Assembly (NCBI RefSeq): GCF_001940785.1
Contig: NZ_MSLS01000008.1
Span: 113,325 to 177,324, forward strand
Length of the DNA: 64,000 bases
Direction of reading: 5' to 3'
Source: Bacillus sp. MRMR6
GTDB lineage: Bacteria; Bacillota; Bacilli; Bacillales; Cytobacillaceae
The notes under the pieces are model-generated. The model had not been told where the DNA came from, made no database searches, and saw only the letters and a list, made by a program, of their open reading frames with translations. Position 1 is the stretch's first letter. Each line of letters opens with the position of its first letter. Shown one piece after another: positions 9,389 to 19,160 of the stretch. Both the position numbers and the translations under genes were made by a program.

Positions 9389-10165
9389 ATGCATCGCGGT
9401 AAAGGAATGAAGTTCGTAGGTGATTCACGTGTACTAGCACCTTCAGAACGTACAAAGTCAAACATTCCGAAAGATTACTCAGAATACCCTGGTAAAACAG
9501 AGGCATTTTGGCCTAACTTCCTTTTAAAAGAATGGTTGGTAGGTGCCGTATTTCTTGTCGGTTTTTTATGTTTAACAGTTGCACATCCGAGTCCACTTGA
9601 GAGGATCGCGGATCCAACTGATACCGGTTATATCCCATTACCAGACTGGTATTTCTTATTCTTATATCAATTGTTAAAGTATGAATTTGCTGCTGGTCCG
9701 TATACAGTGGTCGGTGCGATGGTAATTCCAGGCCTGGCTTTTGGAGCACTGCTTTTAGCTCCATTTATTGACCTCGGTCCGGAACGCCGCCCTAGCAAGC
9801 GTCCGCTCGCAACAGGATTTATGTTGTTAGCTCTTGCTGGTATTACATTCTTAACATGGGAGTCTGTTGCTTCACATGACTGGGAAGCTGCAGCTCGACA
9901 AGGGCAGATTGTAGCGGAAGTAGAGATTGACACTGAAGCTGATGGATATAAAATTGCTACAGAGCAAACTTGTATTACTTGTCACGGCGATAGTTTCCAA
10001 GGCGGCGCACTTGGAGTTACTTTAATCGGCACAGGACTTTCGGCTGAGGAGATTGCTAAAATAGCAGTTGAGGGCCAAGGAAAAATGCCTGCCGGTATCT
10101 TCAAAGGTGATGAAGAACAGCTTCAAAAGCTTTCTGAATTCCTTGAGGAATTAGGTAAAAAATAA
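9389..10165 (+). CDS. qcrC: menaquinol:cytochrome c reductase, cytochrome b/c subunit
   Basis: A 258-residue fusion typical of Bacillus. Residues ~45-160 are the subunit IV part with three membrane helices (WLVGAVFLVGFLCLTVAHPS; DWYFLFLYQLLKYEF; LATGFMLLALAGITFLTW); residues ~185-258 form a cytochrome c domain with CITCH as the haem c attachment site and a distal Met in GKMPAGIF. It receives electrons at the outer membrane face. AAAGGAGGGGG gives a strong ribosome site. A terminator follows the stop, closing the operon. Confidence 0.95.
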   Translation: MHRGKGMKFVGDSRVLAPSERTKSNIPKDYSEYPGKTEAFWPNFLLKEWLVGAVFLVGFLCLTVAHPSPLERIADPTDTGYIPLPDWYFLFLYQLLKYEFAAGPYTVVGAMVIPGLAFGALLLAPFIDLGPERRPSKRPLATGFMLLALAGITFLTWESVASHDWEAAARQGQIVAEVEIDTEADGYKIATEQTCITCHGDSFQGGALGVTLIGTGLSAEEIAKIAVEGQGKMPAGIFKGDEEQLQKLSEFLEELGKK

Positions 10166-10172
10166 AAAAAGC

Positions 10173-10201
10173 AAAAAGCTGGCGTAAACGTCAGCTTTTT
10201 T
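10173..10201 (+). terminator. intrinsic terminator of qcrABC
   Basis: AAAAAGCTGGCG and CGTCAGCTTTTTT form a stem around TAAA, followed by T residues, 7 bases after the qcrC stop. Confidence 0.85.
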
Positions 10202-10251
10202 GTTCATCTTAAATCTTTTTGAAAAAATTCACAATGAAAAGAGGAGTAATA

Positions 10252-10845
10252 GTGAGATGGATCTATCCTCTCTTGGCTAATCGGTCAGTTTTAATGCTAT
10301 TATTAATCATTAATATTGCAGGAACAGTCTATGGTTATATCTGGTATGGTTGGCAGTTGAAGGACACACCGGCCAAATTTTTATTATTTGTTCCAGACAG
10401 TCCAACAGCAAGTTTATTTTTTGTCTTTGTTATAATAGCTTTTCTTTTAAGGAAAAACTGGCCATTAATGGAAGCGCTGGCACTAGTCACTTTAATTAAA
10501 TATGGTGTTTGGGCAGTTGTCATGAATGCATTAGTATTTGCCGTCCAAGGAGACCTAGATCCGATTGGCCTTATGCTCATCTTTTCCCATTTTGCAATGG
10601 CAGTCCAGGGAGTGTTATACGCTCCATTCTATCGTTTTAAATGGTGGCACCTGATAGTCACGGCAATATGGACTTTACATAACGATGTCATAGACTATGT
10701 CTTCTCCATGATGCCGAGGTACCATATGCTTGAGCAGTTTACCGCGAATATAGGATACTTTACTTTTTGGCTTTCAATTGTATCCATAGGCGCAGCGTAT
10801 TATCTAGTGATTCGTTCAAGCCGCTTTAAGTTAGAGATTAAATAG
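10252..10845 (+). CDS. ypjA: YpjA, DUF1405 membrane protein
   Basis: About 197 residues with six or so membrane segments (e.g. SVLMLLLIINIAGTVYGYIW, SLFFVFVIIAFLL, ALVTLIKYGVWAVVMNALV, LMLIFSHFAMAVQGVLYAPF). It matches the DUF1405/YpjA family and has the family's characteristic WTLHNDVIDY segment. Function unknown. The GTG at 10252 has GAGGAG five bases upstream and is my preferred start; in-frame TTG 10219 and ATG 10234 are possible but poorly placed for ribosome binding. It sits between the qcr terminator and ypjB as in B. subtilis. Confidence 0.8.
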   Translation: MRWIYPLLANRSVLMLLLIINIAGTVYGYIWYGWQLKDTPAKFLLFVPDSPTASLFFVFVIIAFLLRKNWPLMEALALVTLIKYGVWAVVMNALVFAVQGDLDPIGLMLIFSHFAMAVQGVLYAPFYRFKWWHLIVTAIWTLHNDVIDYVFSMMPRYHMLEQFTANIGYFTFWLSIVSIGAAYYLVIRSSRFKLEIK

Positions 10846-10924
10846 TTTTAGGTAGTAATAAAAGATGGTCTAACCTTGTCCATCCTCTCATACATTTTAT
10901 TAGTAATGATAGGGGGGACAAGGT

Positions 10925-11716
10925 TTGAAAATCAAATGGGTACTCATTATTGTAATTCTTTTTATGCTCACTCCCATGGTTGTAAGTGCTAACCAACAAA
11001 CGCCGATAGAGAGACTTGATCATATCTCTGACGAGGCTCTTCAAATGATGAAATTTCATAGATACGAAGATGCCAAAAAATTACTAGACTACTTCTCTGA
11101 ACAGTTTACGAGTATAGCCGACCATGAATCATTCTCAATGGATGAGTTACGCATTGTAAATTTATCACATGACGAAGCGTTAGAGGCAGCAGTAAGTACC
11201 AACATGGAGTATGAGGAGAGAATATCTAGGCTTACGAAATTCCGTCTTGTAGTAGATGCAATCACCTCTAGTCATCAGCCTTTATGGACTGAGATGAAGG
11301 ATTCGATTATGACAGCTTTTCATCAGGCTAGAGAAGCAGCCCTCAATGGGGATTCAACACATTTTCACTCGAACTTTAATACCTTTTTAGCCTTGTATAA
11401 TGTTATCTATCCTAGTATGAAAGTCGATGTTTCTGCAGAGAATATTCAAAGAATAGATGCTCGTATCAATTATATCGATGGATATCGCTCTCAAGTCTTT
11501 AATAATGTCAAAAGCCAGCAAGAGTTAGAAGGCCTTGAAATGGATTTGAAAAATCTATTTGAAAACCTAGATGAGGACGAGGCTGATCCATCTCTATGGT
11601 GGGTGATTATTTCAACTGGCAGTATCATTATATCGACTCTTTCCTATGTAGGTTGGAGAAAGTATCAGGGTGAAAAAGAGCATAGAAAAAATCGATCCAG
11701 GGGACATAAGGAATAA
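10925..11716 (+). CDS. ypjB: sporulation protein YpjB
   Basis: A 263-residue exported or membrane-bound protein: signal-like segment at residues 5-22 (WVLIIVILFMLTPMVVSA), a mostly helical extracytoplasmic body, then one C-terminal membrane helix (WWVIISTGSIIISTLSYVGW) and a basic tail. This layout and its position after ypjA match YpjB, known to be expressed in sporulation. Start is TTG at 10925 with AGGGGGGACAAGG upstream. No catalytic motif is visible. Confidence 0.85.
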   Translation: MKIKWVLIIVILFMLTPMVVSANQQTPIERLDHISDEALQMMKFHRYEDAKKLLDYFSEQFTSIADHESFSMDELRIVNLSHDEALEAAVSTNMEYEERISRLTKFRLVVDAITSSHQPLWTEMKDSIMTAFHQAREAALNGDSTHFHSNFNTFLALYNVIYPSMKVDVSAENIQRIDARINYIDGYRSQVFNNVKSQQELEGLEMDLKNLFENLDEDEADPSLWWVIISTGSIIISTLSYVGWRKYQGEKEHRKNRSRGHKE

Positions 11717-11764
11717 AACTCTCTTAACACAACTATGATTGGCTTTGTACGATAGGAGGTAAAT

Positions 11765-12442
11765 ATGTTTTACTTGGTGTATTTTCTTATTATTATCTTA
11801 ATACCTTTATGGGCACAAATGAAAGTGAAGGGAACCTTCGCAAAATATTCTCGTGTTCCTAATTCAACAAATCGAACGGGTGCTGAAGTCGCGCGAGAAG
11901 TACTCAATGCAAACGGTTTATATAATGTTAGTGTAGAAGAGGGTAAAGGGTATTTAAGTGACCATTATGACCCAAGAGCAAAAGCTGTTCGGTTGTCACC
12001 TGATAACTATCACGGGCCATCGATTGCAGCAGCAGCAGTCGCTGCTCATGAATGTGGCCACGCCATCCAAGATGCAGAAAGGTATGCATTTCTAAGGTTT
12101 AGACATGTTTTAGTTCCTGTTGCAAATATCGGATCGAATTTCTCTTGGGTGTTAATTTTAATTGGTATTTTTGCGCAAATAAGTGGATTATTATTATTAG
12201 GGATACTATTTATGGCAGCTGCCGTTTTATTTCAAGTGATTACTCTACCAGTTGAATTTAATGCATCGAATCGTGCTATGGATCAGGTTATTGCGTTAGG
12301 TTTAATCCGAGATAATGAGGAACGAGAGGCAAAGAAGGTTCTGAATGCGGCTGCACTGACATATGTTGCAGCGGCCGCAGTAGCGGTGTTAGAATTATTA
12401 AGACTTGTCTTAATCTTTACAGGGATGAATAGAAGTGAGTAA
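11765..12442 (+). CDS. membrane zinc metallopeptidase, YugP family
   Basis: A 225-residue protein with one N-terminal membrane helix and three to four more after residue ~110. The zinc site HECGH is at residues 95-99, followed by the family segments RFRHVLVPVANIGSN, LPVEFNASNRAM (third-ligand region) and the late hydrophobic LTYVAAAAVAVLELLRLVL. All match the YugP (Peptidase_Mx) family of putative neutral zinc peptidases; substrate unknown. GGAGGTAAAT precedes the ATG. In B. subtilis yugP lies elsewhere, so its place here after ypjB is a difference from that species. Confidence 0.9.
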   Translation: MFYLVYFLIIILIPLWAQMKVKGTFAKYSRVPNSTNRTGAEVAREVLNANGLYNVSVEEGKGYLSDHYDPRAKAVRLSPDNYHGPSIAAAAVAAHECGHAIQDAERYAFLRFRHVLVPVANIGSNFSWVLILIGIFAQISGLLLLGILFMAAAVLFQVITLPVEFNASNRAMDQVIALGLIRDNEEREAKKVLNAAALTYVAAAAVAVLELLRLVLIFTGMNRSE

Positions 12443-12476
12443 AAAAGCAATGTCCAACTCGGGACATTGCTTTTTT
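12441..12476. terminator. bidirectional terminator between the zinc peptidase gene and ypjC
   Basis: AAAAAAGCAATGTCC pairs with GGGACATTGCTTTTTT; the A run and T run serve the two converging genes. Confidence 0.85.
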
Positions 12477-13347
12477 AAGTTTCAATGGGCATTTTATTTT
12501 CATCAAGGGTAAACCCTTCACCTTGAACATCATGAACCACTGAAACGGAAACAAATGCGTGCGGATCAACAGACGTGATTAAGTTTTTTAAGCGGACAAT
12601 TTCATTTTTGGCGACTACACAATATAGAACTTCTCGTTCTGTCTTTGTGAACGATCCGTATCCTTTAAGTACGGTCACTCCTCTATCCATATTTTCCATT
12701 ATCTTTTCTGCAATTTCTTTATTTTTCTCGGATACGATCATCGCACCTCTTGCTGAATAGGCCCCTTCTTGAATAAAGTCAATTACTCTAGCACCAATAA
12801 AAACTGCTACAAGTGTATACATGGCCTGTTTGTAATTTAAGTATGTAAGCATCGACACCGCGATTACACCAATATCAAAAAGAAACATCGTTTTCCCCAT
12901 ACCCCATCCAAAGTACTTCTGAACTAATCGGGCAATAATATCCACTCCGCCTGTTGTACCTCCGTACCGAAAAATGATGCCGAGACCAATTCCTAAAAAT
13001 ACACCAGCAAACAAAGCCGCAAGAGTTAGATCATCTTGAAGAGGCATGTTGATTGAATAACGCTGAAAGATCCATAAGAAAACAGATAATCCAACGGTTC
13101 CTAACACGGTGTATAAAAAGGCATTTCTCCCAAGTATCTTCCAACCAATGAAAAATAGGGGAATATTTAAAATTAGGTTTGTATAGGAGGGGTCCCATTT
13201 GAACAAGAAGTAAAGTAACAGCGTTATCCCAGTAAAGCCGCCTTCTGCCAGCTTATTTTGCATGTTGAAATTAACAAGTCCAAATGACATGATTGCTGTT
13301 CCAATCACGATAAATAGAATATTTTTTAGTTTAAGCCCAAATATCAT
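12475..13347 (-). CDS. ypjC: YitT/DUF2179 family membrane protein YpjC
   Basis: A 290-residue protein with five to six N-terminal membrane helices containing FRYGGTTGGVDIIARL, the YitT-family signature, and a cytosolic C-terminal domain of about 80 residues (EIAEKIMENMDRGVTVLKGYG..., DUF2179-like). Transport substrate unknown. Its length and location before ypjD match YpjC. AAGGAGGCAG lies before its ATG. It is transcribed against its neighbours and shares the terminator at its 3' end. Confidence 0.9.
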   Translation of the reverse strand: MIFGLKLKNILFIVIGTAIMSFGLVNFNMQNKLAEGGFTGITLLLYFLFKWDPSYTNLILNIPLFFIGWKILGRNAFLYTVLGTVGLSVFLWIFQRYSINMPLQDDLTLAALFAGVFLGIGLGIIFRYGGTTGGVDIIARLVQKYFGWGMGKTMFLFDIGVIAVSMLTYLNYKQAMYTLVAVFIGARVIDFIQEGAYSARGAMIVSEKNKEIAEKIMENMDRGVTVLKGYGSFTKTEREVLYCVVAKNEIVRLKNLITSVDPHAFVSVSVVHDVQGEGFTLDENKMPIET

Positions 13348-13525
13348 TAAACTGCCTCCTTTACCATATTTTTCTCCTGACCAGCGTTATCTATTATAAC
13401 CAATAAAAAATAACAGGGCAATATTATAGAAATGTTCAGGAGTTATTCGAAAATATTTGTAAAATAAACCTATTTTCGCTAATGTATTAGTATATGTTCT
13501 CTATGAGTAAAGAGGTGAAAATCAT

Positions 13526-13858
13526 ATGAATAGTGGGAAATCAATGAAGGAATTGCAGGTTGAGGTAGATACATATATCAGTCAATTTAAGGAAGGATAT
13601 TTTAGTCCACTTGCTATGATGGCAAGACTAACGGAAGAGCTGGGGGAATTGGCACGAGAGGTTAATCATCATTACGGTGAAAAACAAAAAAAGACAAGTG
13701 AAACCGAAAAGGCGATAGAAGAAGAGCTCGGAGACCTTCTTTTTGTTATAATTTGTTTAGCAAACTCTTTAAATATCGACCTTGAAGAAGCGCACGACTA
13801 TGTAATGAACAAGTTTGCAACCCGTGATAAGGACAGATGGACAAGAATTGACAAGTAA
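13526..13858 (+). CDS. ypjD: MazG-like nucleotide pyrophosphohydrolase YpjD
   Basis: A 110-residue all-alpha NTP pyrophosphohydrolase. Metal-binding motifs are RLTEELGELAREV (ExxE) and EEELGDLLFVIICLAN (ExxD). It likely hydrolyses nucleoside triphosphates to monophosphates, possibly as house-cleaning. AAAGAGGTG precedes the ATG. It heads the ypjD-dapB-mgsA-bshB1-bshA-cca-birA run; dapB follows after 19 bases. Confidence 0.9.
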   Translation: MNSGKSMKELQVEVDTYISQFKEGYFSPLAMMARLTEELGELAREVNHHYGEKQKKTSETEKAIEEELGDLLFVIICLANSLNIDLEEAHDYVMNKFATRDKDRWTRIDK

Positions 13859-13877
13859 AGGTATGGAGTGAATATAA

Positions 13878-14681
13878 ATGAAGAATGTAAAAATAATTAT
13901 TGCTGGACCAAGAGGCAGGATGGGCAAAGAGGCTGTAAAGCTTGTAAAAGATACTGAACATTTTGAACTTGCTGCCGTGATTGATAATAAGTATGATGGA
14001 ATGCTGCTTAGTGATTTGGAAGGTTTCCAAGATATCAAAAACGTACCTGTCTATACAGATATAGAGCGTTGTTTACAAAATGTTGAAGCGGATGTTCTGA
14101 TTGACTTAACTACACCTGAAGTGGGAATGCTCCATGCTAGGACAGCACTTGAGCATAATGTTAGACCTGTTGTTGGCACTACAGGCTTTACAAAAGCCAA
14201 TCTTGAGGAATTAAACCAGGTTTGCCGTGAGAAAGAAATTGGCTGCATCATTGCACCTAATTTTGCACTTGGTGCTGTTTTAATGATGAAATTCTCTCAA
14301 ATGGCTGCTAAGTACTTCAATGATATTGAAATTATTGAGCTTCATCATGACCAAAAGCTTGATGCTCCGTCTGGTACTGCATTGAAGACAGCAGAAATGA
14401 TCGCTTCTTCACGTGAACCGAAAAAACAAGGCCATCCGAATGAAAAGGAAACCATAAACGGTGCAAGAGGTGCCGAGTACGATGGGATGCATATCCATTC
14501 CGTCCGCTTGCCTGGCCTCGTCGCACATCAGCAGGTTTTATTTGGCTCTGATGGACAAACATTAACCATCCGTCATGATTCTTACAATCGTGCTTCATTT
14601 ATGTCAGGTGTAAAAGTTGCTGTCGAAACTGTTTTAACATTAAATACACTAGTCTATGGACTTGAAAATATTCTAGAATAG
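13878..14681 (+). CDS. dapB: 4-hydroxy-tetrahydrodipicolinate reductase
   Basis: A 267-residue enzyme of lysine and dipicolinate (spore) synthesis. Seen: dinucleotide loop [10 protein letters not shown] (residues ~9-18), DLTTPEV and [10 protein letters not shown], the central EXHHXXKXDAPSGTA signature ([15 protein letters not shown]), where the His-His-Lys are catalytic, and [25 protein letters not shown] precedes the start. It is flanked by ypjD and mgsA exactly as in B. subtilis. Confidence 0.95.
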   Translation: MKNVKIIIAGPRGRMGKEAVKLVKDTEHFELAAVIDNKYDGMLLSDLEGFQDIKNVPVYTDIERCLQNVEADVLIDLTTPEVGMLHARTALEHNVRPVVGTTGFTKANLEELNQVCREKEIGCIIAPNFALGAVLMMKFSQMAAKYFNDIEIIELHHDQKLDAPSGTALKTAEMIASSREPKKQGHPNEKETINGARGAEYDGMHIHSVRLPGLVAHQQVLFGSDGQTLTIRHDSYNRASFMSGVKVAVETVLTLNTLVYGLENILE

Positions 14682-14692
14682 GAGCACCAACC

Positions 14693-15106
14693 ATGAATAT
14701 TGCACTTATTGCACATGATAATAAAAAAAATGACCTTATTCAATTTACTACAGCTTATCAGCTCATCTTTGCGAAACATACTTTATTTGCAACTGGAACA
14801 ACAGGCCTAAAGATTAACGAGGCTACTGGTTTACCGATTACAAGATTCCGTTCAGGCCCACTTGGCGGCGATCAGGAAATTGGTGCGATGATTGCACAAA
14901 ATAAAATGGATGCTATTTTCTTTTTTCGTGACCCATTAACAGCACAGCCTCATGAGCCAGATGTGACAGCATTGGTCCGACTATGTGATGTGTATTCGAT
15001 TCCGCTTGCTACTAATATGGGGACAGCCGAATTACTTATTAGAGGATTAGATGAAGGTTTTTTAGATTGGCGAAATATTGCTAAAGGTGAATCACATGAG
15101 CAGTAA
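14693..15106 (+). CDS. mgsA: methylglyoxal synthase
   Basis: A 137-residue enzyme making methylglyoxal from dihydroxyacetone phosphate, a bypass of lower glycolysis. [13 protein letters not shown] at the start, ATGTTGLKI (phosphate binding), [17 protein letters not shown] and [14 protein letters not shown] (catalytic Asp and His) are all present. GGAGCACC precedes the ATG. The last 11 bases overlap bshB1, implying coupled translation; bacillithiol and methylglyoxal are linked because the thiol detoxifies it. Confidence 0.95.
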   Translation: MNIALIAHDNKKNDLIQFTTAYQLIFAKHTLFATGTTGLKINEATGLPITRFRSGPLGGDQEIGAMIAQNKMDAIFFFRDPLTAQPHEPDVTALVRLCDVYSIPLATNMGTAELLIRGLDEGFLDWRNIAKGESHEQ

Positions 15107-15806
15107 ACAAATTGACATATTAGCATTCGGAGCCCATGCCGACGATGTTGAAATTGGTATGGGAGGGACGATTGCAAAACTGGCAGCCCAGGGGAAGAAT
15201 ATAGTTATCTGTGACTTAACAGAAGCTAACTTGTCTTCAAATGGTACTGTTGAACTTCGTAAGGAAGAGGCAAATGCAGCTGCTGCTATTCTTGATGTTT
15301 CCCAAAGAATAAATCTTGGTTTACCAGATCGTGGTTTGTATAAAAAGGAAGAATATATTAAAAAGATTGCAGCTGTTATTCGCCAACATAAACCTAAACT
15401 AATCTTTGCTCCTTATTTTGATGACCGGCATCCGGATCATGGTAACTGTGCCCGCCTTGTAGAGGAGGCGGTTTTTTCTGCAGGAATTCGTAAATATCAG
15501 ACAGATACCGAGCAAGATTCTCACCGGGTGAAGAGAGTTTATTATTACATGATTAATGGCTTCCATGCTCCAGATTTTACAATAGATATTTCTGATTATA
15601 TGACCCAAAAGCTTGATTCTTTAAAAGTTTATAAAAGTCAATTTGAAAGAACCGGAGACAGCGTTGACACGCCGCTAGTGAATGGTTACATAGAAACTGT
15701 TGAGTCAAGAGAAAGACTGTTTGGTGGTCAGGTTGGAGTAGCATATGCAGAAGGTTTCAAATCCAGGATTCCAATCCTCTTAAACCGAGACTTGATAGGA
15801 GAATGA
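15096..15806 (+). CDS. bshB1: bacillithiol biosynthesis deacetylase BshB1
   Basis: A 236-residue LmbE-like zinc hydrolase removing the acetyl group from GlcNAc-malate. Metal ligands are in [14 protein letters not shown] (AHxDD) and a later [10 protein letters not shown] segment. The ATG at 15096 has AAAGGTGA five bases upstream and gives exactly the B. subtilis length (236); an in-frame TTG at 15078 is less likely. Overlaps the mgsA end; bshA begins 4 bases after the stop. Confidence 0.95.
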   Translation: MSSKQIDILAFGAHADDVEIGMGGTIAKLAAQGKNIVICDLTEANLSSNGTVELRKEEANAAAAILDVSQRINLGLPDRGLYKKEEYIKKIAAVIRQHKPKLIFAPYFDDRHPDHGNCARLVEEAVFSAGIRKYQTDTEQDSHRVKRVYYYMINGFHAPDFTIDISDYMTQKLDSLKVYKSQFERTGDSVDTPLVNGYIETVESRERLFGGQVGVAYAEGFKSRIPILLNRDLIGE

Positions 15807-15810
15807 AATA

Positions 15811-16947
15811 ATGAAGAAACTTAAGATTGGAATTACATGCTATCCGACCGTGGGAGGATCAGGTGTAATCGCAACTGAATTGGGAAAAATGCTCGCTGAA
15901 AAGGGACATGAGATTCACTTTATATCTTCGAGCATGCCATTTCGACTGAATAGAATTTATCATAATATTTATTATCACCAGGTTGAGGTCAATCAATATT
16001 CAGTATTTCAATATGCTCCCTATGATATTGCACTTGCCAGTAAAATGGCAGAGGTTGCAAGTCGTGAGCACTTAGATATACTTCATGTGCATTACGCCAT
16101 TCCACATGCCGTTTGTGCGATTCTGGCAAAACAGATGGCAAATGTAGATATGAAAATAGTAACTACACTGCACGGAACGGATATTACTGTGTTAGGTTAC
16201 GATCCCTCTTTAACAGATGCAATTAAATTTGGAATTGAAAAGTCAGATATTGTAACGGCTGTTTCCAATTCATTGATTAATCAGACCCATGAACTCATAC
16301 AGCCGGATAAGCAATTAGAAACTGTGTATAACTTCATTGACGAGCGGGTTTACCAGAAGAGGGATGCAAAGCATTTAAAGAGAGAATTTGAAATTAAGGA
16401 TGAAGAGAAAGTAATTATCCATGTATCAAATTTTCGCCCTGTAAAAAGGGTTCAAGATGTGGTTAAGACCTTTGCGAAAATTGCTGCTGCCATGCCAGCT
16501 AAATTGCTGCTCGTTGGGGATGGCCCTGAAATGACGATTATTTGTAAGCTTGTAAAAAAACTGGGACTAACAGAAAAGGTACATTTGTTAGGGAAACAAG
16601 AAAACCTCGATGAACTATATTCCATAAGTGATTTAATGCTTTTATTATCGGAAAAGGAAAGCTTCGGATTAGTGGCTCTTGAGGCAATGGCATGCGGCGT
16701 ACCATGTATTGGTACAAATGTTGGTGGAATGCCGGAAGTTATTCAAGATGGTAAAACAGGCTTTATCTGCGAATTAGGAGACATTACTAGTATTTCTGAT
16801 AAGGCGATAACACTTTTAAATGATCCGCTCCTCCACCAAGAATTTGCTAGTGAATCGGTTGTCGTTGCAAATACAAAATTTAAAGCCGAGCACATTGTGA
16901 AGCAGTACGAACAGATTTATTTAAGGCTTTTAGAAAAAGGTGAATAA
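15811..16947 (+). CDS. bshA: bacillithiol glycosyltransferase BshA
   Basis: A 378-residue GT-B, GT4-family transferase that joins UDP-GlcNAc to L-malate, the first step of bacillithiol synthesis. Visible: [16 protein letters not shown] near the N-terminus, [24 protein letters not shown] at the start of the C-terminal Rossmann domain, LLVGDGPEM and the nucleotide-sugar motif [29 protein letters not shown] precedes the ATG. Followed after 3 bases by cca. Confidence 0.95.
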   Translation: MKKLKIGITCYPTVGGSGVIATELGKMLAEKGHEIHFISSSMPFRLNRIYHNIYYHQVEVNQYSVFQYAPYDIALASKMAEVASREHLDILHVHYAIPHAVCAILAKQMANVDMKIVTTLHGTDITVLGYDPSLTDAIKFGIEKSDIVTAVSNSLINQTHELIQPDKQLETVYNFIDERVYQKRDAKHLKREFEIKDEEKVIIHVSNFRPVKRVQDVVKTFAKIAAAMPAKLLLVGDGPEMTIICKLVKKLGLTEKVHLLGKQENLDELYSISDLMLLLSEKESFGLVALEAMACGVPCIGTNVGGMPEVIQDGKTGFICELGDITSISDKAITLLNDPLLHQEFASESVVVANTKFKAEHIVKQYEQIYLRLLEKGE

Positions 16948-16950
16948 AAA

Positions 16951-18150
16951 ATGAAGGAACCTTTTTTATCAGCTGTGCCCGTTCTAGAAAAGCTAGAGGA
17001 AGCAGGCTATGAAGCATATTTTGTAGGAGGTTCTGTTAGAGACTATCTTTTAAACAGACCTATCAATGATGTTGATATTGCAACATCTGCTACCCCTATA
17101 GAAGTAAAGCAGATCTTCTCGAAAACAGTAGATATTGGGATTGAACATGGGACCGTTTTAGTTCTTTTACAAAACCACTCATACGAAATTACCACTTTTA
17201 GAGCCGAAGCAGAGTATATAGATTATCGAAGGCCAAAAGAGGTAGCCTTTATTCGAAATTTGACAGATGACCTTGAGCGAAGAGATTTCACGATGAATGC
17301 AATGGCAATGGATAAAAGCGGTAAGCTGCTTGATCCATTTAACGGGCAGGCAGCCATTAAGGAAAAAGTAATTAGAACAGTGGGAAAAGCGGAAGAGCGT
17401 TTTCAAGAGGATGCACTCAGAATGATGAGAGCAGTTCGCTTCGTTAGCCAGCTATCTTTTCAAATTGATGAAGAAACAGAATCGGCACTATCTAGACTTG
17501 TTCATTTGCTAGAGAATATTGCAGTTGAGCGTAAGCAGGCCGAACTAGAAAAGTTGTTAACAGGAGTTAACCGTAAACAGGCACTAAAAATTGTCATGGA
17601 CACTAAAATACTTTCGTATTTGCCAGGTTTACGCGGCAAGGACCAACAAATTAAAGAAATGTTAAACCATGAACTGCTGAATCTAACATTGCGTGAGATG
17701 TGGGTTATGCTAGTCTTTTGTATACGTCACGTAGGAAAGAATTTGGAAGATTTCCTTAGAAACTGGCGTCTACCTTTAAAAGAGATACGGAAAATTCAGC
17801 TAGTACTGTTTTACCTGAACAAGCGTTTAGAATCAGAGTGGTCCCTTTATGATTTGTACACAGCTTCGAAGGAAATCTTTATATCTTCTGAAAAACTTTA
17901 TTTAGTTATTAAGGGAATCGAAAACGAGCAGAGTCTAAGTCATTACCTAGATTTGTACGAAAAGCTTCCAATAAAGAACCGAACAGAAGTTGACGTATCA
18001 GGTCAGGACATCATGCTTTGGTTTGAGCGAAGCGGTGGTCCGTGGCTAAAGGAGACCCTTTTAAAGATAGAAATGGCCATTTTAGAAGGGAAGGTCGAAA
18101 ATAAAAACCAAAGTATAAAGGAGTGGCTATTGAAGTGCAATCACAAATAA
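16951..18150 (+). CDS. cca: CCA tRNA nucleotidyltransferase
   Basis: A 399-residue class II enzyme that adds or repairs the CCA end of tRNA. The catalytic head has VGGSVRD (residues ~26-32) and NDVDIATSATP with the two catalytic aspartates; ERRDFTMNAMAMD is the nucleotide-selecting motif; QEDALRMMRAVRFVSQLSF continues the neck. The rest is helical body and tail. Length fits the Bacillus enzyme (397). AAAAGGTGAATAA precedes the ATG. Its end overlaps birA. Confidence 0.95.
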   Translation: MKEPFLSAVPVLEKLEEAGYEAYFVGGSVRDYLLNRPINDVDIATSATPIEVKQIFSKTVDIGIEHGTVLVLLQNHSYEITTFRAEAEYIDYRRPKEVAFIRNLTDDLERRDFTMNAMAMDKSGKLLDPFNGQAAIKEKVIRTVGKAEERFQEDALRMMRAVRFVSQLSFQIDEETESALSRLVHLLENIAVERKQAELEKLLTGVNRKQALKIVMDTKILSYLPGLRGKDQQIKEMLNHELLNLTLREMWVMLVFCIRHVGKNLEDFLRNWRLPLKEIRKIQLVLFYLNKRLESEWSLYDLYTASKEIFISSEKLYLVIKGIENEQSLSHYLDLYEKLPIKNRTEVDVSGQDIMLWFERSGGPWLKETLLKIEMAILEGKVENKNQSIKEWLLKCNHK

Positions 18151-19112
18151 GAAAGGACATGCTGGATGCCTTCACAAATGCCGGAGATACTTATTTATCG
18201 GGACAGTATATTGCAGAAGTAATTGGCTGCTCAAGAACAGCCGTGTGGAAGCATATCGAGGAACTGCGTAAAGAAGGCTTTGAATTAGAAGCTGTTCGCC
18301 GGAAAGGGTACAGAATCGTGAAAACTCCTGAAAAAATTACATCAGATGAAATAAGACTTGGTTTAAAAACGGAGTTTATCGGTAAGGACATTTACTATGA
18401 AGAAAGTGTTGAATCAACACAAAAAATAGCTCACCGCCTTGCTTATGAAGACGCTCCCGAGGGGACAATTGTCATTGCAGAGGAGCAGGTAACTGGAAGA
18501 GGCAGAATGGGCCGGAAATGGCACTCACCAAAATATACTGGTATTTGGATGAGTGTAATCCTTAGGCCGAAAATTCCACTGACCAAGGCTCCACAGTTAA
18601 CGCTTTTAGCAGCAGTTGCAATCGTTCAAGCAATTGAAGAACATACTAACGTTACCCCTGAAATTAAATGGCCCAATGACATACTGATTGGTGGGAAAAA
18701 AGTAACAGGAATCTTAACGGAACTTCAAGCAGAATCAGACCGCATCAATTCAGTTATTATTGGTATTGGGATAAACGTTAACCAGCGTAAAGAGGATTTT
18801 CCTGTTGAGCTAAGGGAGATTGCTACATCACTCTTGATTGAAAAAGACGAAACTGTTTCGCGTGCAGAATTAATAAAAGGAATTTTCTTGAAACTAGAAA
18901 AATTATATACTTTATATTTGGAAAAAGGCTTCAATCCCATAAAACTATTATGGGAGAGCTATGCTGTTAGTATTGGTAAAGTGATAACTGCACGAACGTT
19001 AAACACAACAATCGTTGGGTTCTCACTTGGAATAACTGAAGATGGTGTATTATTGCTGAAAGATCATGAAGGTGTAACACATCATATTTATTCAGCAGAT
19101 ATTGAACTCTAG
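18135..19112 (+). CDS. birA: biotin operon repressor / biotin-protein ligase
   Basis: A 325-residue bifunctional protein. The N-terminal winged helix (YIAEVIGCSRTAVWKHIEELRKEGF) binds the bio operator; the ligase domain has the GRGRMGRKWHSP biotinyl-AMP loop, WPNDILIGGKKVTGIL with the catalytic Lys, and GIGINVNQ. A small C-terminal SH3-like domain follows. I choose the GTG at 18135, which makes the protein collinear with B. subtilis BirA and 325 residues long; AAAGGAG lies 11 bases upstream. An in-frame GTG at 18123 overlaps that site. It overlaps cca by 16 bases. Confidence 0.92.
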   Translation: MQSQIRKDMLDAFTNAGDTYLSGQYIAEVIGCSRTAVWKHIEELRKEGFELEAVRRKGYRIVKTPEKITSDEIRLGLKTEFIGKDIYYEESVESTQKIAHRLAYEDAPEGTIVIAEEQVTGRGRMGRKWHSPKYTGIWMSVILRPKIPLTKAPQLTLLAAVAIVQAIEEHTNVTPEIKWPNDILIGGKKVTGILTELQAESDRINSVIIGIGINVNQRKEDFPVELREIATSLLIEKDETVSRAELIKGIFLKLEKLYTLYLEKGFNPIKLLWESYAVSIGKVITARTLNTTIVGFSLGITEDGVLLLKDHEGVTHHIYSADIEL

Positions 19113-19125
19113 AGCAAGTTTATAC

Positions 19126-19154
19126 TTGCACTTTACAGTTATATTTTTTATAAT
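19126..19154 (+). promoter_or_regulatory. sigma-A promoter of the pan operon
   Basis: TTGCAC (19126-19131), a 17-base spacer and a perfect TATAAT (19149-19154). Transcription should begin near 19161, more than 200 bases before panB. Confidence 0.65.
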
Positions 19155-19160
19155 TCCAAT